A stretch of DNA of 64,000 nt from Geomonas oryzisoli. GTDB taxonomy: Bacteria > Desulfobacterota > Desulfuromonadia > Geobacterales > Geobacteraceae. Shown piece after piece: positions 8,174 through 17,769 of the stretch (its first letter is position 1; each line of letters begins with the position of its first letter). Made by a program: the position numbers and the translations under genes. The notes beneath the pieces were generated by a model. The model searched no databases and was not told the DNA's origin. It saw only the letters and a list, made by a program, of their open reading frames with translations. Where the stretch lies: NCBI RefSeq assembly GCF_018986915.1, contig NZ_CP076723.1:2513501-2577500 (forward strand), given 5' to 3'.

Positions 8174-9073
8174 TTACTTGCCTGCCGGCTTCCTGCCCAC
8201 CGCGCGCAGCAGCAGTTCGGTGACGTTGACGCCACCCAGGAGCCCGTTGGGGCGGAACACCATCAGGAACACCAGCAGCGCGCCGTACACCAGCATGCGG
8301 TACTGGGACATGAAGCGCAGGAACTCCGGAGCAGAGGCGAGCACCGAGGAACCGATCACGGCGCCGGGGACGCTGCCCAGGCCGCCCAGAACGACCATGG
8401 CCAGGATGTCGACCGATTTCAGGAAGCCGAAGTCGGAGGGGTTGATGTAGCTCAGGAAGTGGGCATAGAGGCCGCCGCCGATGCCGGCCAGGAAGGAGCC
8501 CAGAGCAAAGGCCTGGATCTTGTAGCGCGCGGTGTTGATGCCCATGGCGTCGGCCGCAATCTCGTCCTCGCGGATCGCCTTGAGCGCGCGCCCGAAGCGG
8601 GAGTTCTGCACGAAGGTGACCAGGATGATGGCCAGGATGGCGACCACCCACACGTAGATCGGCATGGGGATGGAGGTCTTGGCCTGCGGGACGGTGAGGC
8701 CGAGTGCCTTGTTGGTCGGCTCGAAGTTCAGGAAGAATACTTTGACGATCTCGGCGAAACCCAGGGTGCAGATGGCCAGGTAGTCACCGGTGAGCCTCAG
8801 GATCGGGAAACCGATCATGGCCGCCACGATGGCGGTGACCACGCCGGTCACGGCGAGGTTGGCGAAGAAGGGAAGACCAGTCTTGATGGTCACCATGGCG
8901 CTGGTGAAGGCGCCGATGCTCATGAACGCGGCGTGCCCCAGGGAGAGCTGACCGGTCAGGCCGGTGATGACGTTAAGCCCCAGCGCCAGCACGATAGCGA
9001 TGCCGACGTTGACGAGGATCTGCAACATGTACGGGTCGATCGAGCCGACCAAGCTGTTCAGGAAGTCTGCCAT
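8174..9073 (-). CDS. livM: Branched-chain amino acid ABC transporter permease LivM
   Basis: The 299-residue inner-membrane permease has the LivM core including GHAAFMSIGAF near the N-terminus and the ALKAIREDEIAADAMGIN cytoplasmic loop that docks to the ATPases. It has about eight to nine helices and is shorter than the enterobacterial protein, which has an N-terminal extension. It is five bases downstream of livH. Confidence 0.93.
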   Translation of the reverse strand: MADFLNSLVGSIDPYMLQILVNVGIAIVLALGLNVITGLTGQLSLGHAAFMSIGAFTSAMVTIKTGLPFFANLAVTGVVTAIVAAMIGFPILRLTGDYLAICTLGFAEIVKVFFLNFEPTNKALGLTVPQAKTSIPMPIYVWVVAILAIILVTFVQNSRFGRALKAIREDEIAADAMGINTARYKIQAFALGSFLAGIGGGLYAHFLSYINPSDFGFLKSVDILAMVVLGGLGSVPGAVIGSSVLASAPEFLRFMSQYRMLVYGALLVFLMVFRPNGLLGGVNVTELLLRAVGRKPAGK

Positions 9074-9078
9074 CGAAT

Positions 9079-9954
<876 letters not shown>

Positions 9955-10062
9955 GTCGACTTCCTTCCGACTGGATTTGTCTGACCAAAATCCGGCATCC
10001 GCATCGGAGCCAGGATTTACGGTTAAAACTTTCTCAAAATAAAACAAGGGAATAGCTATCGA

Positions 10063-10092
10063 TGTATACCATAAGCGTCTGGAAATAAGCAA
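10063..10092 (-). promoter_or_regulatory. Candidate sigma-70 promoter of the liv operon
   Basis: On the minus strand TTGCTT (10087-10092), an 18-base spacer and TATACA (10063-10068). It would start transcription about 100 bases before the livH ATG. The spacing is acceptable and the -10 good, but the -35 is weak. Confidence 0.4.
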
Positions 10093-10241
10093 GCTATTGG
10101 TAAACGCGACAGAAGTCGTAAAACGAAGCCGTTGCCGAAAATAAAACAACAACAGCCCCTCTAATGAGTGGCCTGACCCTCGACCGCGCGACACTTTACA
10201 ACAGCTTGATCTGTTTCGCAACGTTAAACTTTTGATTACTA

Positions 10242-10272
10242 CAAAAAACGGCCCCACGATGTGTGGGGCCGT
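10242..10272 (-). terminator. Rho-independent terminator
   Basis: A 10 bp stem, ACGGCCCCAC with GTGGGGCCGT (10248-10257 and 10263-10272), is followed on the minus strand by TTTTTTG. It follows the metal-efflux operon and repeat block; being about 290 bases before livH, it could alternatively act in a long liv leader. Confidence 0.75.
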
Positions 10273-10385
10273 TTCATATATATTCCGCTTCGAATTTTTA
10301 AAACAGTGGCTGAATCCACCGCATCAGCCGCGTTTACGGCGACACCTCCATGCAGCGTCGGACCGGTTCCGTTTTATCCCGGGAC

Positions 10386-10427
10386 AAAAAAAGGTGCCGT
10401 GACCGGAGGAGGAGTCGGCCACGGCAC
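10386..10427 (-). terminator. Rho-independent terminator downstream of the metal-efflux operon
   Basis: Stem GTGCCGTG/CACGGCAC (10394-10401 and 10420-10427) with an inner CCG/CGG extension is followed by seven T residues on the minus strand. It lies about 240 bases after the RND permease stop, beyond two repeat elements. Confidence 0.75.
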
Positions 10428-10454
10428 AATTACATAACAACAATGCTTTTTCCT

Positions 10455-10575
10455 GGTTCCCAAGCTCCAGCTTGGGAATCCCATGTGCCGCAAAGCTCCA
10501 GCTTTGCATCCGAGGGAAGTTGCAGCTTCCGAGAGGCTTTGCATTCCCAAGGCGGACCTTGGGAACGAGATCAAA
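10455..10575. repeat. Dispersed repeat, family C (GTTCCCAAGCTCCAGCTTGG type), copy 1
   Basis: The element consists of nested palindromes (GTTCCCAAGCTCCAGCTTGG, AAAGCTCCAGCTTTGC, then CCCAAGGCGGACCTTGGGAAC). A near-identical copy lies at 44961-45083. Similar GTTCCCAAGCTCCAG palindromes are known from many bacterial genomes. Confidence 0.85.
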
Positions 10576-10651
10576 AGGGGGACTGACTCCGCAGGCGCCT
10601 GTCCCCTTTCTGTTTCAAGGGGGACTGGCTCCGCAGGTGCCTGTCCCCTTT
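10575..10651. repeat. Two tandem copies of a short palindromic repeat, family I
   Basis: Two copies of about 36 bases with the form GGGGGACTG-CTCCGCAGG-GCCTGTCCCC follow each other; each can fold as GGGGAC paired with GTCCCC. Related copies in both orientations lie at 41419-41521. Confidence 0.75.
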
Positions 10652-10662
10652 CCCGCCGAGAT

Positions 10663-13600
10663 CTAGACTTCAACCTCGGCCTTACTCTTCTCGAACCAGC
10701 CGTACACCGCGGGAATGATCAACAGGGTCAACAGGGTGGAGGTTATCAGCCCGCCGACCACGACCGTTGCCAGCGGTTTCTGGATTTCGGCGCCGGTCCC
10801 GCCGGCAAAGAGCATCGGCATCAAGCTGAAGATGGCTATGGACGCGGTCATCAAGACCGGGCGCAACCGGTCCACCGCCCCTTTGCGCACGGCCTCCTCG
10901 ACGGAAAGCCCCTCTTCCCGCAACTGCGCGATCCTCGATACCAGCACCAGTCCGTTCAGCACAGCGACGCCGAACAGGACTATGAAGCCGACCGACGCGG
11001 GAACGGACAGGTACTGACCCGACAGGAACAGCGAGAAGATCCCACCAATCAAGGCAAACGGGAGGTTTGAGATCACCAGCAATGCCAGTCGTATCGACCG
11101 GAAGGTGACGTAGAGCAACAGCAGTATCAACGCAACAGCCACCGGACCGATAATCATCAGCTTGTTCATCGCGCGCTGCTGGTTCTCGAACTGTCCGCCC
11201 CAGGTAAGGTAGTACCCGGCGGGGAGCTTGACCTGATCCTTGATCTTCTGCTTCGCCTCGGCGACGAAGCTGCCGATGTCCCTGCCGCTCACGTTCATCT
11301 CGATGCCGATCCTTCTTACCCCGTCCTGGCGGCTGATCTGCACCGGCCCCTCCACCATCTTCACCTCGGCGAGCTGTTCCAGCGGGATGTTCATGCCCGA
11401 CTTGGTCGTGATGAGGAGGTTACGAATCGCCTCGACGGAGTTCCTTTTATCCTCGGGCAGGCGAACCGTGATGTCGAAGCTGCGGTTGGACTCGTAGAAC
11501 GTGGAAGCCGCCTTGCCTGCCACGGCGATCTCGATCACCTGCTGCACGTCGCTTATGTTCAGGCCATAACGGGCGATCTTGGTTCGGTCGATGGCGACGG
11601 TAAGGTAAGGCTGCCCCGAAACCTTCTCCGTATTGAGGTCCGTCCCGCCCCTTACCGTTGAGAGAACCTTGGCGATTTCGGCGGACTTGTCGCGCAGCAC
11701 GTCCAGGTCGTCGCCGAACAGCTTTACTATGAGCTGCGCCCTGGTCCCCGCCACCAGCTCGTCGATGCGGCACTGGATCGGCTGGCTGAAGCCGAAGCTG
11801 ATACCGGGGATCGTTTCCAGCGCCTCCCTCATCTCGTTGGTCAGCTCCTCCTTTGAGATGTCGCGCTTCCACTGCTCCTTGGGCTTGAACACGCCGACGT
11901 AGCCGGTCTTGTCGGGGCCGCGGGTGTCGAGGGCTACGCCGGTCTGCCCGATGCGCCCCACTACCACGTCCAGCTCGTCGAACTTTTTCAGCTTCGCGGT
12001 TGCCTGCTGGTTCACTTCGAGCGCCTTGGCCAGCGAAACACCCGGCAGCATGGCGATGTCCATATCGAAGGAGCCTTCATCCATGATGGGCATGAACTCG
12101 GTGCCGAGCCTGGTCACGAGGAACAGAGAGAAAACGAGCAGCCCACCCGCGATACCGAGCACCACCTTCTTGCGGTTCATGGCGTACTCGAGCAGCGGCA
12201 GGTACTGCTCCTTGGCGTACAGCATGATCCTGCTTTCCTTCTCCGGTTGCGGCTTCAAAACGACGCTGCAGAGCACCGGGATGATGAAGATGGAGAGGAG
12301 TAGCGACGCCAGGAGCGCGATGGCGACGGTGATGGCCAAGGGGCCGAACATCTTCCCTTCGATCCCCTCCAGGGTGAGGATGGGGATAAAGGTGAGCGCG
12401 ATGATCAGTTCGCCGAAGATGCTGGGCTTTCTCACCTCCATCACCGCCTTCAGCACGGTCTTCAGCTTGGGCTGTCCCTCCCCTGCCTCGCTCAGGTGAC
12501 GCTGCACGTTCTCCACCTGGATGATGGTGGTGTCGATGATCATACCGATGGAGATAGCGAGGCCGCCCAGGGACATCAGGTTCGCGGTGATGCCGGTCAG
12601 CTTCATGACGATGAAGGTGGCCAGAAGCGACAGCGGCAACGCCAGGAGTACCACGATGCTGCCGCGGATGCTGTTCAGAAGGAGGTACAGAACCACGAGG
12701 ACGAGGATCGCCCCCTCGATGAGCGCCTTGTTCACCGTGCCGACGCTCGCCTTGACGATGTCGCTTCGGTCGTAGTACGGCACCATCTTGATGCCGTCGG
12801 GAAGCATGTTGCTCTCGTTGATCTCTTTCACCTTGGCGGCGACCCGGGCCACGACGTCGCGGCTGTTCTCACCCCGGAGCATCATCACGATGCCCCCCAC
12901 CGACTCGCCCTTCGCGTCCTTCACCGCCGCCCCCATGCGCACGGCCTCGCCGACTTTCACCTGGGCCAGGTCGCGCAGGTAGACCGGCGTCCCCCCCTGC
13001 GATTTGAGGACGATATTCTCGATGTCGCCGGTGCTCTGGATGAGCCCCACGCCGCGCACGATGTACTGGTCGGTGCCGCGCTCGAGCACGTTGCCGCCGA
13101 CGTTGCTGTTGTTGCTGCCGATGGCATCGTGCACGTCCGCCACCGTGACCCCGTACTTGACCAGCTTGTCCGGGGATACCTCCACCTGGTATTGCTTGAA
13201 GTAGCCGCCGAACGAGTTGATCTCATTGACGCCCGGCACGCTCTTCAGCTGCGGGGTGATCACCCACTCCTGGATGGTGCGCAGGTTGGTGAGGTAGGCG
13301 CGCTGCTCGTCGGGGTTCTGGGACATCTTCCCCTCGAGGGTGTACTGGTAGATCTCCCCCATGGCAGTGCCGATCGGCCCCATGGCCACCTCGACCCCTT
13401 TGGGGACCTTTTCCCGCGCCTCGGCCAGCCGCTCGAAGACGAGCTGGCGGGCGAAATAGATGTCCACGTTGTCCTTGAAGACCACGGTGACGATGGAGAG
13501 GCCGAACTTGGTCACCGAACGGAGCTGTTCGATGTCGGGAAGCCCGCGCATCGCCATCTCGATGGGATAGGTGACGTTCCTCTCGATCTCGACGGCCGAG

Positions 13601-13767
13601 AGCCCGTCTGCGTGGCTCACCACCTCCACCTGGATGTTGGTGACATCGGGGAAAGCGTCGATGGGAAGTTTGAGATACGAATAGAAGCCGAAGACAACGA
13701 TAGCCAGCGCAAGGAAGATGACCATCCCCTTCTGCTTCAGCATGAATGCGACTGTTTTTTCAAGCAT
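10663..13767 (-). CDS. Heavy-metal efflux RND transporter permease (CzcA/CusA family)
   Basis: The 1034-residue protein has the RND layout: TM1 near the N-terminus, a large periplasmic domain, TM2-6, a second periplasmic domain and TM8-12. LPIDAFPDVTNIQVEV near residue 35 and LGTEFMPIMDEGSF are heavy-metal RND signatures. In TM4 the segment reads AISIGMIIDTTIIQVEN, keeping one Asp and the Glu but with Ser where CzcA has its first Asp, so metal specificity cannot be taken from CzcA. It is the last gene of a czcC-B-A type operon and would export cations from periplasm or cytosol across the outer membrane with its partners. Confidence 0.92.
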   Translation of the reverse strand: MLEKTVAFMLKQKGMVIFLALAIVVFGFYSYLKLPIDAFPDVTNIQVEVVSHADGLSAVEIERNVTYPIEMAMRGLPDIEQLRSVTKFGLSIVTVVFKDNVDIYFARQLVFERLAEAREKVPKGVEVAMGPIGTAMGEIYQYTLEGKMSQNPDEQRAYLTNLRTIQEWVITPQLKSVPGVNEINSFGGYFKQYQVEVSPDKLVKYGVTVADVHDAIGSNNSNVGGNVLERGTDQYIVRGVGLIQSTGDIENIVLKSQGGTPVYLRDLAQVKVGEAVRMGAAVKDAKGESVGGIVMMLRGENSRDVVARVAAKVKEINESNMLPDGIKMVPYYDRSDIVKASVGTVNKALIEGAILVLVVLYLLLNSIRGSIVVLLALPLSLLATFIVMKLTGITANLMSLGGLAISIGMIIDTTIIQVENVQRHLSEAGEGQPKLKTVLKAVMEVRKPSIFGELIIALTFIPILTLEGIEGKMFGPLAITVAIALLASLLLSIFIIPVLCSVVLKPQPEKESRIMLYAKEQYLPLLEYAMNRKKVVLGIAGGLLVFSLFLVTRLGTEFMPIMDEGSFDMDIAMLPGVSLAKALEVNQQATAKLKKFDELDVVVGRIGQTGVALDTRGPDKTGYVGVFKPKEQWKRDISKEELTNEMREALETIPGISFGFSQPIQCRIDELVAGTRAQLIVKLFGDDLDVLRDKSAEIAKVLSTVRGGTDLNTEKVSGQPYLTVAIDRTKIARYGLNISDVQQVIEIAVAGKAASTFYESNRSFDITVRLPEDKRNSVEAIRNLLITTKSGMNIPLEQLAEVKMVEGPVQISRQDGVRRIGIEMNVSGRDIGSFVAEAKQKIKDQVKLPAGYYLTWGGQFENQQRAMNKLMIIGPVAVALILLLLYVTFRSIRLALLVISNLPFALIGGIFSLFLSGQYLSVPASVGFIVLFGVAVLNGLVLVSRIAQLREEGLSVEEAVRKGAVDRLRPVLMTASIAIFSLMPMLFAGGTGAEIQKPLATVVVGGLITSTLLTLLIIPAVYGWFEKSKAEVEV

Positions 13768-13781
13768 CGGTGCTGGTCTCC

Positions 13782-15023
13782 TTAGTGATCGTGCCCCTCG
13801 ATTTCGCCCTTCTGCAGCTCCGATTTGAGGACGAAGCCCCCCCTGACCGCCAGCCGCTCACCTTCCCTGATGCCGGAAAGGATCTCGACCATGCCGCCGG
13901 AGGCCCGGCCCGGTTCCACCTGGCGCGGTTCAAAGACACCCTCTTTTTCCGAGACGAAGACGAGCTTCTTCCCTTCCAGCTCCTGGACCGCCTCCTCGGG
14001 CACCGCGATTACCGCCGGGGCGTCTGACGCTGTCGCGAGTTCGACCGTGGCGAACATCTCGGGCTTGAGTTTGCGCCCGGGGTTGGCCACCTCTACCCGC
14101 GCCTTGATGGTTCGGGTCGCGCCGTCGACGACGTCAGCCAGGTAGGTGATCCGGCCGCGGAACTTGGTTTCGGGAAAGGCGTTAACCACGACCGTCGCCG
14201 CCTGTCCGCGGCGTACCTTGACCAGGTCCTTTTCGTGAATATCGACCATCACCCAGACCGAGGAGAGGTCGGCGACCGTGTACAGGCTCTTGGCGGGATC
14301 GGCAAGCTCCCCGACGATAGCGTGTTTCTCAGTGATGACGCCGGAGATGGGAGAGCGCACCGGCAACAGCGGCTTTCGATCCGCCTTTAGGTCGCCGGCG
14401 GAGACGCCGTACAGGGAGAGGCGTTCCTGGTCGGTGTGCATCTCGGTCTGGGCCGTCTTGTAATCGGTCTCAGCCTGGAAGATCTCTTTGCGCGCGGCGA
14501 TCTTCTTGTCCACCAGCGCCTTAACGCGCTCCATGTTGGACTGGGCCAGGGAGAGCCTGGTCTTGGACTGGTGGTAGCGGCTCAGTGCCTCGCCAAGCTC
14601 AACGCTGTCCAGCGTCGCAAGCACCTGACCGGAGCCGACGCTGTCGCCAAGCGAGGCGCGCACGGCGACTATTTTGCCGGAAATACGCGGGGAAACATGG
14701 GCGATGCGGTCGGCGTTGGCCTCGACCTTGCCGGTCGCACTGATGACGCCCGCTAACTGCTGCTTCTTCACGGCGGCCACGGCCACGCCGCTTTGCTTTT
14801 GCACCTCGGCCGTCATCTTGATCAGCTTCGCGCCGTGCTCGTCATGCCCTTCGTGCCCCTTCTCCTCCTTCCCTTCCGCGTGCCCGCCTTTCTCTTCGCC
14901 GTGCCCTGCTTCAGCGTGTTCGGCGTGCTCGCCTCCCGCGGTGGAGTTGACGAGACGATAAGCGACACCGCCGCAGAGGGCAGTGGCGAGGATAAGTCCG
15001 ATGATGATTCCCTTCTTGTTCAC
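13782..15023 (-). CDS. Efflux RND transporter periplasmic adaptor subunit (CzcB/CusB family)
   Basis: The 413-residue membrane fusion protein has an N-terminal signal anchor, then a His/Glu/Gly-rich segment (about residues 30-65, with repeated HAE, GHGEEK and HEGHDEHG pieces) that looks metal-binding, then the lipoyl/barrel-sandwich and beta-barrel domains (VRASLGDSVGSGQVLATLDS and VRSPISGVITEKHAIVGE). It links the inner-membrane pump to the outer-membrane channel. The start is GTG at 15023, overlapping the stop of the TolC-like gene by 3 bases (GTGA). Confidence 0.92.
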   Translation of the reverse strand: MNKKGIIIGLILATALCGGVAYRLVNSTAGGEHAEHAEAGHGEEKGGHAEGKEEKGHEGHDEHGAKLIKMTAEVQKQSGVAVAAVKKQQLAGVISATGKVEANADRIAHVSPRISGKIVAVRASLGDSVGSGQVLATLDSVELGEALSRYHQSKTRLSLAQSNMERVKALVDKKIAARKEIFQAETDYKTAQTEMHTDQERLSLYGVSAGDLKADRKPLLPVRSPISGVITEKHAIVGELADPAKSLYTVADLSSVWVMVDIHEKDLVKVRRGQAATVVVNAFPETKFRGRITYLADVVDGATRTIKARVEVANPGRKLKPEMFATVELATASDAPAVIAVPEEAVQELEGKKLVFVSEKEGVFEPRQVEPGRASGGMVEILSGIREGERLAVRGGFVLKSELQKGEIEGHDH

Positions 15024-16315
15024 TGCGCACCTCCGTTGATGTCAGCGGCAACCGCCGATTCCAGTCTGTTGAAAGCGACCTGTCTCGCATGCAGAGCGGC
15101 CAGGTAGCTGTCGCTCACCTCGAAGTACTTCTTCTGCTCCTCGATCACCGCCAGGATGCCAACCTCCCCGAGCCGGTACGCCTCCTGGGTCAGCTTCAGG
15201 TTTTCATCGAGCTGGCGCAGGATGTCGGAGCGGTACAGGGAGAGTACCTTTTCGGCGTTGGCGAGGCTCGCATGGGCGCTCTCCACCTCGCGCTCGACGC
15301 CGGCGGCGGCGCCCTGGAGGCGGATTCCGGCGCCGCTGCGTTTGGCCCGCGCCTCCTGTTGCCCGGCCTGGTTCCGATCGAATACCGGGATCGGCATGGA
15401 AAACCTCACGCCGATGGTGTAGGAGGTTTCCCTACCTGTGACGCCGCCGATCTCCATGGAGGAGGCATCGCGGCTCAGCGATATCCCGGCGGTGAGGTTG
15501 GGGATCCCTTCCGCCTCGGCGAGTGCGACCTCGGCGTCGCTCTTCTGCATCGCCGCATGCAGCGCCTTGAGGTCGGGACGGTCCTGCATGGCGACCTGCT
15601 TCAACTCCCCCACCCCCTTGATGGCAACGTCCTTACCGTTCAAAGTCCCGCTCAAAACCGGGGACGCTGTCGGCGGGAGGGCCATGAGCGCAAAGAGCTT
15701 GGCACTGTTGTCCAGCACCCCCCGCTGCAACTCGATCAGATTCCCTTCGCTGCGAGTCAACTCGACTCGGACCAGGTACATCTCCAGTTCCGGGATATCC
15801 CCCGCCGCGAGACGGTCCTCGGCCACCTGGAGCAGTTGCTTGTTCAGTTCGATGGAATGGCGCGCAAGGCCGACCCGCTCCCGGGCGAGCAGCACATCGC
15901 AGTAAGCCGCCTGCACCTGCTCCTTGAGAGCGCGCTCGCGGTCAGCTACCAGCCAGCGGTAGGCGGCAAGGTCACGCTCCGCAACCGCGCGGCGCTTGAG
16001 GCGCTTGTCCCCCAGCAGGAACTCCTGGGATATACCCAGCGAGAGGTTACTGTCGTCGCTGCTGCCGGTAAGCGCACCGGTGGCAGCTTCCACGTCCAGC
16101 GTAGGATTGGGAATAACCCCGGCCCGCACAGCGGCGGCGTCGAGGATGCCGGTTTCTTTGCGTAAGGAGACGAGCTCCGGGTTGTTTTGGAGCGCCGCGT
16201 CCACGGCCTGCTGCAGCGAAATGTGCTGCGGCTCGGCAAGTGCGGGTACGGCTGCCAATAGAGACAAGGCGACGGCCACGGCTAGGCGCGCGCCCCTGAA
16301 GGCGTTTGTTGCCAA
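15020..16315 (-). CDS. TolC family outer-membrane efflux protein (CzcC/CusC-like)
   Basis: The 431-residue protein has a signal peptide ending ALAEP, then two repeats of the outer-membrane efflux protein fold with long helices (NNPELVSLRKE and, in the second half, DRPDLKALHAAM). It forms the outer-membrane exit of the RND pump. The start is a TTG at 16315 supported by AGGAGG six bases upstream, with no better ATG nearby. It is the first structural gene of the pump operon. Confidence 0.9.
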   Translation of the reverse strand: MATNAFRGARLAVAVALSLLAAVPALAEPQHISLQQAVDAALQNNPELVSLRKETGILDAAAVRAGVIPNPTLDVEAATGALTGSSDDSNLSLGISQEFLLGDKRLKRRAVAERDLAAYRWLVADRERALKEQVQAAYCDVLLARERVGLARHSIELNKQLLQVAEDRLAAGDIPELEMYLVRVELTRSEGNLIELQRGVLDNSAKLFALMALPPTASPVLSGTLNGKDVAIKGVGELKQVAMQDRPDLKALHAAMQKSDAEVALAEAEGIPNLTAGISLSRDASSMEIGGVTGRETSYTIGVRFSMPIPVFDRNQAGQQEARAKRSGAGIRLQGAAAGVEREVESAHASLANAEKVLSLYRSDILRQLDENLKLTQEAYRLGEVGILAVIEEQKKYFEVSDSYLAALHARQVAFNRLESAVAADINGGAQ

Positions 16316-16429
16316 GAAAAACCTCCTGGATGCAATGTTGGAAAGGCGGAGAAAACAGGGCAGACCACGGCACGTTACGCCGGGAGCATGGGCTCCTGCG
16401 CAGGACGTACTACGGCCGTAAAGGGGGTG

Positions 16430-16795
16430 TTAGGCGCGTAACTGCGGGGGAACGAACTTGGAGAGAAAAACTTCGGGTATGAAGGTGAAGCGGTCGAAGC
16501 TCTGGAGTGAGGCGAAAACAGGATTGTATGCGAGAGAGAAATGACCGACGCTCAGCGAGACATGGCAAGCGCAGTCACAGCAGAAGTCGCAGTCGTCATG
16601 ACCGGCGTCCCCCTGCAAGGGGCAGTCGGGGGTGTCGCAGCCCCGGTCGGCGTGGGAATCGACCTGAACGCAGTCAGCGACAGTACCGCAGCGCTCAAAG
16701 GCGTGCGCGTTGTCACATGCTCCACCAACAAAGGTGCAGAAGATCACTGCGAGCAGCAGGAAAGAGAAAAATTTGACGGGGAATAACTTACGCAT
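16430..16795 (-). CDS. Small secreted Cys/His-rich protein preceding the metal-efflux operon
   Basis: The 121-residue protein from the ATG at 16795 has a signal peptide (FFSFLLLAVIFCTFVGGA) and a mature part with about eleven Cys and several His (for example CDFCCDCACHVSLSVGH), ending in a Pro-containing tail (FIPEVFLSKFVPPQLRA). Small proteins of this design, such as CzcI, often precede czc/cus operons, so periplasmic metal binding or sensing is likely. A longer version from a TTG at 16834 is possible but that codon lies in the predicted promoter. The gap to the TolC-like gene is 114 bases. Confidence 0.65.
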   Translation of the reverse strand: MRKLFPVKFFSFLLLAVIFCTFVGGACDNAHAFERCGTVADCVQVDSHADRGCDTPDCPLQGDAGHDDCDFCCDCACHVSLSVGHFSLAYNPVFASLQSFDRFTFIPEVFLSKFVPPQLRA

Positions 16796-16804
16796 GCACC
16801 GGCG

Positions 16805-16834
16805 AACATAACGAATGAGCACAGAAAGTGTCAA
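16805..16834 (-). promoter_or_regulatory. Candidate promoter of the metal-efflux operon
   Basis: On the minus strand TTGACA (16829-16834), an 18-base spacer and TATGTT (16805-16810). Transcription would begin only 2-4 bases before the ATG at 16795, implying a nearly leaderless message or a later start codon. Confidence 0.45.
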
Positions 16835-16851
16835 GGTAAAAGGGGCGCATG

Positions 16852-17604
16852 CTATTCGCCCCTTATTTCAGTATCAAGGTGTGGCTCATGCAGTTTGACC
16901 GGTTTGCCGCGCCGCATCCGCAGGTTGAGCATCTCCACCATCACCGAGAAAGCCATGGCGAAATAGATGTATCCCTTGGGAATGTGCATCCCGAAGCCCT
17001 CACCGATGAGGGAGACACCGATCAGCAGCAGGAAGCTCAGGGCCAGCATCTTGATGGTGGGATGCCTTTCCACGAACGCACTGATCTTGCCGGAGAAGAG
17101 CATCATGAATCCGACGGCGATGACCACGGCGGCAACCATGATGAAGAGCTGGTTGGCCATCCCGATCGCGGTGATGATGGAGTCGAGCGAGAAAACGATA
17201 TCCAGCAGCAGGATCTGCACGATGACCGCGCCGAAGGTAGCACCGACCTTCGCCGCATGCACCACCTCCTCCCCTTCCAGCTTCTCGTGGATCTCCATGG
17301 TGCTCTTCCAAAGCAGGAACAGGCCGCCCGAGATGAGGATCAGATCGCGGCCGGAGATCTCGTTGCCCAGCACGCTGAAGAGAGGCGTGGTGAGCCCCAT
17401 GAGCCAGGCGAGCGAGAACAGGAGCGCGACGCGGATGAACATCGCCAGTCCCAGGCCGGTCAGCCTCGCCCTCTCCTGCTGGGCGGCGGGCAGTTTGCTC
17501 GCCTGGATAGAGATGAAGATGATGTTGTCGATGCCTAGCACGATTTCCAGCGCGCTCAAAGTAACCAGGGCCATCCAGACCTGCGGGTCAGTAAGCCAGT
17601 CCAT
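16852..17604 (-). CDS. terC: TerC family integral membrane protein
   Basis: The 250-residue protein has the TerC/YgdQ pattern: about seven to eight helices, LEIVLGIDNIIFI near residue 20 and the paired LLDIVFSLDSIITAIGM near 130, whose acidic residues are thought to bind or move metal ions. TerC-like proteins such as Alx and MeeF/MeeY export manganese. The gene follows htpX on the same strand and a manganese-type riboswitch precedes htpX, so manganese export is the favoured role. The ribosome site GGAGAA precedes the ATG. Confidence 0.9.
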   Translation of the reverse strand: MDWLTDPQVWMALVTLSALEIVLGIDNIIFISIQASKLPAAQQERARLTGLGLAMFIRVALLFSLAWLMGLTTPLFSVLGNEISGRDLILISGGLFLLWKSTMEIHEKLEGEEVVHAAKVGATFGAVIVQILLLDIVFSLDSIITAIGMANQLFIMVAAVVIAVGFMMLFSGKISAFVERHPTIKMLALSFLLLIGVSLIGEGFGMHIPKGYIYFAMAFSVMVEMLNLRMRRGKPVKLHEPHLDTEIRGE

Positions 17605-17654
17605 TTAAAGGTTCTCCTTCAATAGTTCAGTAGTAAATATGCCGCCGCACTCGG

Positions 17655-17741
17655 GTCCCCTCCCCCGGAGGGGGAGGGACAGGGAGGGGGAAAATGCCGG
17701 CTATTCCCCCCTCCCAGCCTCCCCCCCTCCGGGGGGAGGAG
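17655..17741. repeat. GC-rich inverted repeat, family A, copy 4
   Basis: CCCTCCCCCGGAGGGGGAGG and CCTCCCCCCCTCCGGGGGGA blocks flank a core of about 25 bases, in the gap between terC and htpX. Confidence 0.8.
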
Positions 17742-17769
17742 TGATGGACGAGAGAGGAGCAAGTCGTCA

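Larger units (their letters stand above)
9955..10662. other. Intergenic region between the metal-efflux operon and livH
   Basis: This 708 bp gap holds a candidate livH promoter (10063-10092), two minus-strand terminators (10242-10272 and 10386-10427), a dispersed repeat of family C (10455-10575) and two tandem copies of a short palindromic repeat (10575-10651). No intact gene is seen. Confidence 0.6.

Noticed and set aside
9955-10257. Open frame extending livH upstream by about 100 codons
   Set aside because: The stretch has no transporter similarity, contains a candidate promoter, and the ATG at 9954 has a good ribosome site and the standard LivH N-terminus.
10320-10430. Possible GEMM (cyclic dinucleotide) riboswitch upstream of liv, since such elements are common in Geobacter
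   Set aside because: The conserved GCAAAGCC and GGTAG-type blocks are missing; the hairpin there is better explained as a terminator of the preceding operon.
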